Origin: Vulcanimicrobiota bacterium
GTDB lineage: Bacteria; Vulcanimicrobiota; Xenobia; Xenobiales; JADMJV01
Direction of reading: 5' to 3'
DNA length: 64,000 bases
Assembly: GCA_017307785.1 (NCBI GenBank)
Contig: JAFKGI010000031.1
Span: 33,584 to 97,583, forward strand
Shown here: positions 8,054 to 16,286 of the stretch, piece after piece
Numbering within the stretch: the first letter of the stretch is position 1
Layout of the letters: every line of letters starts with the position of its first letter
The notes under the pieces: model-generated
Told to the model about the DNA's origin: nothing
The model's database searches: none
Seen by the model: the letters and a program-made list of their open reading frames with translations, nothing else
Position numbers and translations under genes: made by a program

Positions 8054-11000
8054 ATGTTTGATGCGGTTCAGTCGGGCTTGACGTTTCCGGCGCTGGAAGA
8101 AAAGGTTTTGGAGTTCTGGCAACAGCAAGGCACGTTCGCCAGGTCGGTGACGCAGAACGAAGGCAAGCCCACCTACGTATTTTACGAAGGACCCCCGACG
8201 GCCAACGGCAAGCCCGGCGTCCACCACGTCCAGGCGCGCGCTTACAAAGATCTTTTCCCTCGCTACAAAACGATGCAAGGCTTTCACGTGCCGCGCAAGG
8301 CCGGTTGGGACTGCCACGGTCTGCCGGTCGAGATCGAGGTCGAGAAGAAGCTCGGTTTTTCCGGTAAGAAAGCCATCGAAGACTACGGCGTAGGCCCCTT
8401 CAACAAACAGTGTCGCGAATCGGTCATGGAGTATGAGGGCCTGTGGGAAAAGATGACCGAGCGCATCGGTTACTGGACCGACCTGGACAACGCCTACATG
8501 ACCATGAGCAACGACTTTGTGGAGTCGGTCTGGTGGTCGCTCAAGGAACTCTGGAACAAAGACCTGCTCTATCTCGGCTATAAGGTCGTGCCCTACTGCG
8601 CCAAGGACGGCACCCCGCTGTCCTCCCACGAAGTGGGTCTGGGCTACAAGGACGTGCGCGATCCCTCCATCTTTGTGCGCTTCCCGCTGCGAACCCCGGA
8701 AGCGTTCGGCGTTCCCGCCGGTGCCAGTCTGCTGGTCTGGACCACCACTCCCTGGACGCTGCCGGGCAACGTGGCTGCCGCCGTCAAGGCCGACCTCGAC
8801 TACGTGGCTGTTCGCCACGGTGAGGAAGTCTTGGTTCTGGCCGAGACTCTGGTGGCCAAGGTGTTTGGCGAGCCGGTCGAGGTACTGGCCAAATTCCCCG
8901 GTTCCACCCTGCAGGACCAGCGCTACGTCGCTCCCTACGACTTCTTTGGTGTGGCTGAAGGCGCCCATCGCATCGTCACGGCCGACTTCGTCACCGCCGA
9001 AGACGGCACCGGCATCGTGCACATCGCCCCCGCTTTCGGCGCCGACGACTTGCAGGCCGGCCGCCAGCACAACCTGCCCGTCCTCCATTCCGTGGACGGT
9101 ACCGGACGCTTCGTTCCCGAAGTCACTTTCCTGGCCGGTCAGTGGTTCAAAGATGCCGATCCGCTGGTCATCCGCGAACTGAAAGAGCGCAAGCTGCTCT
9201 TCAAGCGTCAGGATTACACCCACAGCTATCCACACTGCTGGAGATGCTCCAATCCTCTCATGTACTACGCGACCGACAGCTGGTTCATCGCCAACACCAA
9301 GCTGAAAGATCGGCTGATCGAAAAGAACCAGGAAATCAACTGGCATCCCCCCCACATCAAGAACGGCCGCTACGGCGACTGGCTCAACAACCTGGTGGAC
9401 TGGGCCCTCAGTCGCACCCGCTACTGGGGCACGCCGCTACCCATCTGGATCTGCCAGGGCTGCGATCACAAGGACTGCATCGGCAGCTACGAAGAGCTGG
9501 CCGCCCGCTCCACCACGCCCATCGACGTCAAGTCCCCCGACTTCGATCCCCATCGCCCCTTCATCGACGACGTGGAGCTGAAGTGCGAGAAGTGTCAGGG
9601 CACCATGCGCCGCGTCCCCGACGTGATCGACTGTTGGTATGACTCGGGCGCCATGCCCTTTGCCCAGCTCCACTATCCCTTCGAGAACAAAGAGCTCTTC
9701 GCCAAGAGCTTCCCCGGCGACTTCATCTGCGAAGGCCTCGATCAGACACGCGGCTGGTTCAACAGCCTGCACCAGCTGGGCGTCATGCTGTTTGACTCGA
9801 TTGCCTACAAGTCGGTCATCTGTCACGGCCTGGTGCTCGACGGCAACGGCGAAAAGATGTCCAAGTCGCGCGGCAACGTGGTCAATCCCTGGGACGTGCT
9901 CTCGGAACAAGGCGCCGATGCTTTGCGCTGGTACCTCTTCGCCAGCGCTCCCCCCGAAGTGAGCCGGCGCTTTTCCTCGGAGCTGGTGGGTGAGGCTTCG
10001 CGCCGTTACCTGGGCACGCTCTGGAACACCTACTCGTTCTTCGTGCTCAATGCCAACGCCAATCAGGTCGACTGGCAATCCAAGGCCCAGCCCACCGAAA
10101 TGGACCGCTGGGTTCTCTCGGCTCTGAGCCAGGTGGTGGCCTGCGTGACCACCGCCCTGGACGACTACGACCCGACCGGAGCCGCCCGTGCCCTTCAGGA
10201 GTTCGTGGATGAGCTCTCCAATTGGTACGTGCGCCGCAATCGCCGCCGTTTCTGGCAGGGCGAAGCGGCCGCTTTCCAGACCCTCTACCAGTGCCTGCTC
10301 ACGGTGGTGCAGCTGACCGCCCCCTTTACCCCCTTCATGGCCGAGGAACTCTACCAGAACCTGCGTAAGCTCCGGCCGGAACTGCCCGACAGCGTGCATC
10401 TCTGCGAGTGGCCCAAAGCCGGCGAGCAAGACGAAAAGCTGCTCTACGCCATGAACGTGGCCCTGCGCGCCGTCTCGGCCGGACGCTCTGCGCGCACGGC
10501 CTCGGCCATCCGCACCCGCCAGCCGCTGGCCTACGCTCTGGTGGGCGGACGCAACGACCAGGATCGGGCCGCTCTCCAGCACTTCGCCGAGGAAATTCAG
10601 GACGAGCTGAACGTCAAGGAGATCCGCTTGCTCGGACCCCGCGAGTCCTTCCTCGACTACCAGATCCGTCCGAACCTACCGCTGCTCGGTAAAAAGCTCG
10701 GCAAACAGCTGCCCGCCCTCAAGAACGCGCTGGCCGCCGCCAATCCGCGCGAACTGGCCGAGCAAGCCCACGACCAGGGCAGCGTCAAGCTCACCCTGGC
10801 CGACGGCTCGGTCCTGGAGCTCTCCTCGGAGGAACTGCTCATCGAGGCCCGCTCTCCCGAAGGCTACTCGGCTCAGGAAGACCAGGGCCTGGTGGTGGCC
10901 CTCTCCACCGAGCTGACTCCCGAACTGATCGACGAAGGAACGGCTCGCGACACCATCCGTCATATCCAGGAGTTCCGCAAGAACCAGCGCCTGGAAGTCA

Positions 11001-11212
11001 CCGATCGCATCCACGTCTACCTGTGGCAGCTCAGTCCGGGCGTCGAGCGGGCGGTGCGGGCCCACCAGGACAAAATCGCCCAGGAAGTCCTGGCGGTTTC
11101 GCTGGAACTACAACCGGCCCCCTCCGAATTGCCCACCCAACAGGTCAACCTGGGCAAGGATGGAGAAGGCTTTCAAATGGCCCTGCGTAAAGCCGGGCCG
11201 GAAGTGCGGTAG
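8054..11212 (+). CDS. ileS: Isoleucine--tRNA ligase, type 2
   Basis: 1052 residues, the normal length of the type-2 (IleRS2) enzymes found in eukaryotes, mycobacteria and scattered bacteria. The N-terminal EGPPTANGKPGVHHVQAR carries the class-I HIGH-equivalent (H57/H58) in the arrangement typical of IleRS2, followed by KAGWDCHGLPVE. The editing domain occupies about 190-390 (WTTTPWTLPGN, GTGIVHIAPAFG). KMSKS is at about 601-605, then the WYVRRNRRRFW anticodon-binding helices and a long C-terminal region. Attaches isoleucine to tRNA-Ile in the cytoplasm. AAGGA precedes the ATG. Only 72 bases separate it from the previous terminator, too little for a T-box. IleRS2 enzymes are generally less sensitive to mupirocin. 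Confidence 0.97.
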   Translation: MFDAVQSGLTFPALEEKVLEFWQQQGTFARSVTQNEGKPTYVFYEGPPTANGKPGVHHVQARAYKDLFPRYKTMQGFHVPRKAGWDCHGLPVEIEVEKKLGFSGKKAIEDYGVGPFNKQCRESVMEYEGLWEKMTERIGYWTDLDNAYMTMSNDFVESVWWSLKELWNKDLLYLGYKVVPYCAKDGTPLSSHEVGLGYKDVRDPSIFVRFPLRTPEAFGVPAGASLLVWTTTPWTLPGNVAAAVKADLDYVAVRHGEEVLVLAETLVAKVFGEPVEVLAKFPGSTLQDQRYVAPYDFFGVAEGAHRIVTADFVTAEDGTGIVHIAPAFGADDLQAGRQHNLPVLHSVDGTGRFVPEVTFLAGQWFKDADPLVIRELKERKLLFKRQDYTHSYPHCWRCSNPLMYYATDSWFIANTKLKDRLIEKNQEINWHPPHIKNGRYGDWLNNLVDWALSRTRYWGTPLPIWICQGCDHKDCIGSYEELAARSTTPIDVKSPDFDPHRPFIDDVELKCEKCQGTMRRVPDVIDCWYDSGAMPFAQLHYPFENKELFAKSFPGDFICEGLDQTRGWFNSLHQLGVMLFDSIAYKSVICHGLVLDGNGEKMSKSRGNVVNPWDVLSEQGADALRWYLFASAPPEVSRRFSSELVGEASRRYLGTLWNTYSFFVLNANANQVDWQSKAQPTEMDRWVLSALSQVVACVTTALDDYDPTGAARALQEFVDELSNWYVRRNRRRFWQGEAAAFQTLYQCLLTVVQLTAPFTPFMAEELYQNLRKLRPELPDSVHLCEWPKAGEQDEKLLYAMNVALRAVSAGRSARTASAIRTRQPLAYALVGGRNDQDRAALQHFAEEIQDELNVKEIRLLGPRESFLDYQIRPNLPLLGKKLGKQLPALKNALAAANPRELAEQAHDQGSVKLTLADGSVLELSSEELLIEARSPEGYSAQEDQGLVVALSTELTPELIDEGTARDTIRHIQEFRKNQRLEVTDRIHVYLWQLSPGVERAVRAHQDKIAQEVLAVSLELQPAPSELPTQQVNLGKDGEGFQMALRKAGPEVR

Positions 11213-11223
11213 GAGGCTAATCA

Positions 11224-12315
11224 ATGTTTCGACGTCTGGCATCGGTGGTTTTGGGACTGGCTCTGCTGTCCGGAGTGGCACTGGCGGATACCACCGCCAA
11301 GATCTCCATGGCCGAACTGCGCACCAAAGGCATCGATACGCGCAACTTCTCGGTCTTCCACGTAGCGGGCGACGGTCGCACCATCCTGGCCTCCGACGAA
11401 CCGGACTTCACCCTCAAAAAGAAGGGCATCCTGCGCCGCCTCTTCTTGATCAAACTCACTCCGGCTCTCAAAATCGAGAGCGTCAAGAAGTACGACCTGC
11501 CCATCCCCAAGATCGAGCAGGCCAACTTCACCCCCGACCTTCAGTCGGTGGTCATCAGCTCCAAGCGAGGCTCGGACATCCATAAGCTGGATCTGGGCGA
11601 CGGCAAACTCAGCCCCATCATGACGCACTCGCCGGGCACCGCCGGTTTCCGCATCCACGGAGACGTGTTTTCCAACTACGGCGGCAAGCTCTACACCGTC
11701 GGCTATTTCTACGACGAGAACGACGTGGCCGAGAAAGACGTCATGGCCGAGGTCAACCCCACTCTGACCGGTAAGGCCGCCTTTACCCAGCTGGTGGAAA
11801 TCGCGCCCATTCAGCGTCAGCTGAACGGCATTCGCACCGAATCCTTGCTCAGCCCGCAGGGCATGCTCTTCTACACCGCCGACAAAACCGGCGAGAAGTG
11901 GGGAGCCTTCCGTTGGAGTCCTTCCAAAGGAGTGGAGCTGATCGACAAGGACGGCACGCTCATCGGCTCCTGGGGCGAAGGTCCCTTCGGCGTCTACTGC
12001 ATGAAGCGAACCAGCGGCTACGACGTGACCCTGATCAATGCTCAGACCGGCCAGAAGACGCCGATCTATCAGGGCTCGGACAGCATGATGAATCCTTGTC
12101 TCTCCAATGAAGGCAACACCGTGGTGCTGAGCCACGCCAACCCCGACAAGTCGGCCACCTACTGGGTGGCCCAGGACACCGATGGCTACAAGCCGCGCAA
12201 GATTGGCGAGAATCTAGCTCCCGCCACCACCCGCATCTCCCACGACGGACAGGTCATCTGTCTCTATCAGGGCAGCAAGGGTCTGGTGCTGATCAAGCTC
12301 GACCCGCCGAAGTAG
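11224..12315 (+). CDS. Exported TolB-like beta-propeller protein
   Basis: 363 residues. Residues 1-22 form a Sec signal peptide ending GVALAD. The mature part has repeating beta-strand blades with TolB/WD-like phrases (ILASDEPDF, VVISSKRGSDIHKLDLGDG, VVLSHANPDKSATYWVAQD), so a periplasmic propeller is likely. Specific function unknown. AGGAGG overlaps the ileS stop at 11211-11216, eight bases before the ATG, so it is read from the ileS transcript. Its last 23 bases overlap the 3' end of the convergent nucleotidyltransferase gene. Confidence 0.7.
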   Translation: MFRRLASVVLGLALLSGVALADTTAKISMAELRTKGIDTRNFSVFHVAGDGRTILASDEPDFTLKKKGILRRLFLIKLTPALKIESVKKYDLPIPKIEQANFTPDLQSVVISSKRGSDIHKLDLGDGKLSPIMTHSPGTAGFRIHGDVFSNYGGKLYTVGYFYDENDVAEKDVMAEVNPTLTGKAAFTQLVEIAPIQRQLNGIRTESLLSPQGMLFYTADKTGEKWGAFRWSPSKGVELIDKDGTLIGSWGEGPFGVYCMKRTSGYDVTLINAQTGQKTPIYQGSDSMMNPCLSNEGNTVVLSHANPDKSATYWVAQDTDGYKPRKIGENLAPATTRISHDGQVICLYQGSKGLVLIKLDPPK

Positions 12316-14083
12316 CCGGCCGCGCGGCCAGGGGATAACACTTCTTCCAGCATTCCACGAAGAGATCGTTGTCCTCGGCCGTGCGCACCGCGATTCGCAG
12401 GGCCCGACAGTCGACCTTGGAGCTGATGTCCTTGACGTAGATTCCGGACAGGCGCAGCATCTGGCGCAGGATCGCTTCCAGGTCGACTTCGGCGGTGATT
12501 TCCACCAGGAAGAAGTTGGCCGCGCTGGGCCAGATCCGACCCACCCCCGGACAACCCGCCAGCAGCCCCTTCATTCGCTCGCGTTCCAGACGCGTGGCCA
12601 CGAAGCTGCGCTGCAGCGCGTCCCGATGCTTCAAGCCGGTTTCCAGGAAGAATTCGGCCAGGCTGTTGTTGTTCCAGATGGGTAGACGCACCTGGAAGAA
12701 GTCGTGTAGCTCGCGCTTGTGAGTGTAAAGATAGCCCATGCGCAGCCCGGGAACGCCCAGACTCTTGCCCAGGCTCTTCAGGACGATCAGGTTGGGCAGA
12801 GCCTCCAGAGTGGTCAGCGACGGTTGGTCGGAAAAGTCGATGAACGACTCATCCACCAGGAAGTCGACCTGCGGATGCTCGGAGATCCACTTCCAGAGAG
12901 TGGCGGTCGACCATAAGGTGCCGGTGGGATTGTTGGGATTGACCAGCACCACCAGACCGTAGGAGCCCAATCGTGCGCTCAAGTCCTGACTCTCGTCGGG
13001 ATGGTCGCGGAAGGTGTCCGCATCTGAGAAGACTCGGGAATACTCGCCAAAAGTAGGCGAGGGAATCAAGACTTTCTTGCCCGCGTAAAACTCGGCCAGG
13101 ATCGGATAGGCCTGACTGGCACCGTTGAGTAAAATCAACGGTTCCTCCTGGCAGCGCAGAAAGGTGGCCATCTTGCCGTCCATCACCGCCTGACGACTGC
13201 CGTAGTTGTGCATCAGGTCCGGCAGCTTCTGGCGCATTTCCTCGACCATGGCGTCGGTGGGGAAGTAGATGTTGCGGATGAAGTTGAAATCGATGACCGG
13301 GAAGTTCCACAGCCCGCCGAAGTTGTATTCCAGCTGGTTGAGCAGGCGCTGCCCGTCAAAAATTGCCTGGGCGCGCACCACGTCGTGGGGGTCGTCGAGT
13401 TCAGCCCAGGCCTCGTCCCCGAGCACCTCGCCCTTCAGGCGCAGCTGGCCGGCGTAGATCAACATCCCCAGGATCTTCTCGTAGTAACAGTTCTCTTCGA
13501 AGCGCTCGGTGTAGTAAGCCAGCATCTGCAGCAGCGGCCCGTAGGCAAAGGCGTGGGAGAACTTGTAAATGTTGACCGTCTTGTAGCGGGTCACTCCATC
13601 GCGCTGCTGACGCTCGGGCGGGATGATGTCATGCACCCAACCCTCGCGCAGTTCGGCCACGGTACCATCCATGCCGCTCTTGAAGGGGGCCAGAATGGCC
13701 ACTTCCGAAGCCGGTGAATCCACCGCCCGGCGCAGCACCGAGAAGTCGAAAATCAGGTCCGCTTCCAGCAACAGAAACTCGTCGCGCAGATCATAGCCCT
13801 GCAGGGCCCGCAGCAAACTGACCACGTTGTTGGTGTCTTCGAAGCGCTCGTTGAAAACGTATTCCAGCCGCATTCCCTTGTAGGCCGAACCCAGGTGGGC
13901 CTGGAGCTGATCGTGCATGTAGCCGGTCAGCAGCATCACTTCGCTCACGCCGACCTGCAGCAGCCCTTCCAGCATGCGATCGACCAGGGTGGAGTCGCCC
14001 ACCGGCAACAGACACTTGTGGGTTTCCTGAGTGAGGGGATACATGCGGCGACCGGCGCCGGCGGCCAGAATGACAGCTTTCAT
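12293..14083 (-). CDS. Bifunctional nucleotidyltransferase (LicC/PntC-like) - PLP aminotransferase/decarboxylase (CobD/HisC-like) fusion
   Basis: 596 residues from the ATG giving MKAVILAAGAGRRMYP; ATG 14092 and 14116 are upstream alternatives, with AAGGAG just before 14092. Residues 1-230 are a nucleoside-triphosphate transferase (GAGRR loop, KCLLPVG, metal Asp109 in LLEAD), like the CTP-using LicC and PntC enzymes. Residues about 245-590 are a fold-type-I PLP enzyme with NPNNPTG, VDES (D411) and the Schiff-base lysine K440 in SLGKSLGVPGLRMGY, closest in look to CobD/HisC. Fusions of this kind are known to make CDP-activated 2-aminoethylphosphonate or a similar aminoalkyl head group. The upstream LicD-like gene would transfer the head group. 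No pepM/ppd pair is in the window, so phosphoethanolamine or phosphocholine chemistry remains possible. Confidence 0.85.
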   Translation of the reverse strand: MKAVILAAGAGRRMYPLTQETHKCLLPVGDSTLVDRMLEGLLQVGVSEVMLLTGYMHDQLQAHLGSAYKGMRLEYVFNERFEDTNNVVSLLRALQGYDLRDEFLLLEADLIFDFSVLRRAVDSPASEVAILAPFKSGMDGTVAELREGWVHDIIPPERQQRDGVTRYKTVNIYKFSHAFAYGPLLQMLAYYTERFEENCYYEKILGMLIYAGQLRLKGEVLGDEAWAELDDPHDVVRAQAIFDGQRLLNQLEYNFGGLWNFPVIDFNFIRNIYFPTDAMVEEMRQKLPDLMHNYGSRQAVMDGKMATFLRCQEEPLILLNGASQAYPILAEFYAGKKVLIPSPTFGEYSRVFSDADTFRDHPDESQDLSARLGSYGLVVLVNPNNPTGTLWSTATLWKWISEHPQVDFLVDESFIDFSDQPSLTTLEALPNLIVLKSLGKSLGVPGLRMGYLYTHKRELHDFFQVRLPIWNNNSLAEFFLETGLKHRDALQRSFVATRLERERMKGLLAGCPGVGRIWPSAANFFLVEITAEVDLEAILRQMLRLSGIYVKDISSKVDCRALRIAVRTAEDNDLFVECWKKCYPLAARPATSAGRA

Positions 14084-14100
14084 GCTGCGCATCTTCTCCT

Positions 14101-14703
14101 TTATGGAGCGTGCCAAAACCCCGTGGCCGGGTCTAGCTTACCGTCGCTGCCCAGATATTGGTAAGTCCAGACCAGCAATTCCTCGACCTGATTGGTGACG
14201 CGCGTGGGCTGGCCGAGAAACTCCTCGGGTCGAGTCGGCAGCAGCATCTCGCGCGGCACCGGCGTGCGGTCGGCCACGTAGTGACTGTTCAAGAACAGTC
14301 GCATGCAGTCGCCCTCCTGGGCGTAAAAATAAAGGTCGGCCGCGAACAGACCACCGCGAATGTAGAGCTTGGGCCCGCCGTGCTTGTGGCTGGTGTCGAC
14401 CATCGCATAGCCCGCCGGCAGACGGTGCCGATAGTCGAGCAGGCGCTGATACATTTCGACCGGCAGACCGAAGTCGATGTCGCTATCGCCCAGGATCATA
14501 TCGCGGTCACGCCAGTAGCCCAGCAGAGTGCCGTAGGCCAGCCAGTAGTCGACTTCCAGTTCCTGCAGAAAGGCATTGATCACCAGATAGAACTTGCGCA
14601 GGTCGGACCGCTGCTTGTGTCGTCCGCCCAGCCAGCGGCTGTAGCGCAGGCGCCGCAGCACCACCGTAACCTGGTAAATGGCTTCCTGGAAAAGGGCGTT
14701 CAT
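14101..14703 (-). CDS. LicD-family phosphotransferase-like protein
   Basis: 200 residues. The LicD core is plain: YWLAYGTLLGYWRDRDMI followed by LGDSDIDFGL, the nucleotidyltransferase-fold GS/T...DxD arrangement (D75, D77) that binds the metal. LicD proteins move phosphocholine (or related phospho-alkylamine) from a CDP carrier to cell-surface glycans. The start ATG overlaps the bolA stop by four bases (ATGA), and the stop lies 17 bases before the nucleotidyltransferase-aminotransferase start, so activation and transfer are encoded together. The N-terminus is amphipathic rather than a signal peptide, implying a cytoplasmic or membrane-associated enzyme. Confidence 0.8.
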   Translation of the reverse strand: MNALFQEAIYQVTVVLRRLRYSRWLGGRHKQRSDLRKFYLVINAFLQELEVDYWLAYGTLLGYWRDRDMILGDSDIDFGLPVEMYQRLLDYRHRLPAGYAMVDTSHKHGGPKLYIRGGLFAADLYFYAQEGDCMRLFLNSHYVADRTPVPREMLLPTRPEEFLGQPTRVTNQVEELLVWTYQYLGSDGKLDPATGFWHAP

Positions 14704-14969
14704 TCGTCCGGACTAAGCGTTTTGAGGGCCAGTGCGTGCACCGGTCCCGCCATCTCCTCGCGCAAAATCTGATAGACGGCCCGCTGCCGGGCCACCTTGT
14801 TCATGCCGGAAAAGCTGGCGCTGGTCAGCTCCACCTCAAAATGAGACTCGCCGGTGCCGGGGCTGCCGGCGTGACCGGCGTGCTGGTGGGAGACATTGCG
14901 CACCACCAGCTGAGTGGGCTGGAAGGCTTCTTCCAGCTTGGTTTTAATGGTTTCTTCTACCTTTGCCAT
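14700..14969 (-). CDS. bolA: BolA-family protein
   Basis: 89 residues from ATG 14969 (MAKVEETIKTKLEEAF); the frame could extend to 15032 but the added part is not BolA-like. The class-II KH-like fold is recognisable from SHFEVELTSASFSGMNKVARQ and GPVHALALKTL with the conserved late His. BolA proteins pair with monothiol glutaredoxins in Fe-S trafficking or act as transcription factors. The segment VSHQHAGHAG is unusually His-rich. First gene of the operon with the LicD-like and fusion genes; only 83 bases separate it from the divergent gene at 15053. Confidence 0.88.
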   Translation of the reverse strand: MAKVEETIKTKLEEAFQPTQLVVRNVSHQHAGHAGSPGTGESHFEVELTSASFSGMNKVARQRAVYQILREEMAGPVHALALKTLSPDE

Positions 14970-15052
14970 AACCAGATCGCGCTTCTGGAGCAACAGGACT
15001 TGAGCCTGCTTTTGACAAACTTTCAACGTCACAAGCCCCTGGAGGAGAACAA

Positions 15053-15556
15053 ATGAGCGAACAAGCCACTATCCAACGTTCGGGACCGGAACAGTCTCGC
15101 CTCAACGACATGCTGAGGGACTTTCAAGAATGGCGCCTGAGCAAGGGCCTGGGTGCGTTCGCCATCAAGTTCGTGGAAGACGAAGAAGCCTGGGAAATCG
15201 GCCTGGGCACCGAGCTTCCTCCGGTGCTCGTCTATCTCAGCGACATCGACGCGGATTTCTATCACGAGCACGCCGCCGTTTTCATCGAGTGCCAGGTGGG
15301 CGAGATTTCCACCGACACCAACATCCAGAAGTATCTGGCCTTCGCCGGCACGGAGATGGTGCTCTCGCGCCTCAGCCTGCGCACCGAAGACGAAAACCCG
15401 CTGCTGGTAGTGGAAGCTGCCTGTCCTTTCGGACTGGTCCGCTTCGAGCTGCTGGAGATGCTGCTCCAGGAAGTGGCCGCCATCGGCGCCGACCTGATCG
15501 ACCTGGCCGAGGGCCGCATCGATCCGGATCAGGAAGACGAAGCCGAAGCCAGCTGA
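15053..15556 (+). CDS. YbjN/CesT-like small acidic protein
   Basis: 167 residues, strongly acidic (tail DPDQEDEAEAS). The pattern of a helix, strands (AFAIKFVEDEEAWEIGL, PVLVYLSDID), and a long C-terminal helix (LLEMLLQEVAAIGADLIDL) resembles the YbjN / type III secretion chaperone fold. Family membership is inferred from fold pattern only, and function is unknown. GGAGGAG lies six bases upstream of the ATG. TTGACA at about 15013 may be a -35 box, but no good -10 partner was seen. Its last 28 bases overlap the convergent thioesterase gene. Confidence 0.65.
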   Translation: MSEQATIQRSGPEQSRLNDMLRDFQEWRLSKGLGAFAIKFVEDEEAWEIGLGTELPPVLVYLSDIDADFYHEHAAVFIECQVGEISTDTNIQKYLAFAGTEMVLSRLSLRTEDENPLLVVEAACPFGLVRFELLEMLLQEVAAIGADLIDLAEGRIDPDQEDEAEAS

Positions 15557-16239
15557 GCGGTGAAGACGACCTTGCGGTCGCTTTCCCGCCAGCCCTGAAA
15601 CAGACCGCGGGGGCCGTGTTGGACCACCACCACGTCGCCCTCGCAGACTTCCGTTAGGAAGTTGACCTCGTAATTGGCCAGCTGGTGGCTACGGTGCACG
15701 CTCATGGGCAAAGAGTCCAGAACCCACTGGGCATAGCGCAGGTTGTTCACGTGTCCGTTCAGGTCCAGGTCGCTGGGCTGGACCTGGAAACGCGCCTGAC
15801 CCTCGGCCACCTCAAAAGGTTCGATGCGCACCGGCTGGAAGTCGAAAGTCCCCTCGCGCAGGAAGTTCGCTTCCCCCAGTTGCGGCGTGCGCGGATGACG
15901 GGAAACCATGTCGATCGACATCCAGGTGCCCACTCCGCGCGCGCAACCCACGATCTCGAAATCGCGAAACACCAGCAGCCCGCGCGGCGGCCGCAGCCAG
16001 GTGCGCAATTCCACCACTTCATTCCAGGACGGCCAACGCTCGACCTCGATGCGTTGCCGGGCCAATACCCAGGCCTGGGAATGCCCGGTCGAGACGCTGT
16101 AGCCGTGGCCCGCGTGCTCGGCGTGGTTCCAGGCCATTTCCTGAAACAGCGCCAGCAAACCCGGCAGACTCAGCCGTCGCTGAAAGTCCACCAGGTAGCT
16201 GGTCACCGGTTGGGATTGGGTCCAAATTGCTTGCTTCAT
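15529..16239 (-). CDS. Acyl-ACP thioesterase
   Basis: 236 residues in two hotdog repeats. The second repeat holds the diagnostic DLDLNGHVNNLRYAQWVLDS stretch (Asn and His of the active site), the first contains FQEMAWNHAEHAG and WVLARQRIEV, as in bacterial FatA/B-like enzymes. It releases fatty acids from acyl-ACP in the cytoplasm. The ATG lies directly after the U-run of the htpG terminator and has no visible Shine-Dalgarno, so it depends on read-through or an unrecognised promoter. Overlaps the 3' end of the convergent gene by 28 bases. Confidence 0.85.
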   Translation of the reverse strand: MKQAIWTQSQPVTSYLVDFQRRLSLPGLLALFQEMAWNHAEHAGHGYSVSTGHSQAWVLARQRIEVERWPSWNEVVELRTWLRPPRGLLVFRDFEIVGCARGVGTWMSIDMVSRHPRTPQLGEANFLREGTFDFQPVRIEPFEVAEGQARFQVQPSDLDLNGHVNNLRYAQWVLDSLPMSVHRSHQLANYEVNFLTEVCEGDVVVVQHGPRGLFQGWRESDRKVVFTAQLASASSS

Positions 16240-16279
16240 AAAAGAAAACGAGGCTGACCCTGAAAGGGGCCAACCTCGT
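16240..16279 (-). terminator. Rho-independent terminator of htpG
   Basis: On the minus strand a 13-pair stem (two of the pairs are G-U wobbles) spans 16279-16248 and is followed by the U-rich run TTTTCTTTT (16248-16240). It begins eight bases after the htpG stop, and its end touches the next ATG at 16239. Confidence 0.85.
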
Positions 16280-16286
16280 CCTTCAA

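Noticed and set aside
7742..9355. 537-residue minus-strand frame opposite ileS
   Set aside because: Antisense to conserved ileS motifs and lacking recognisable domains.
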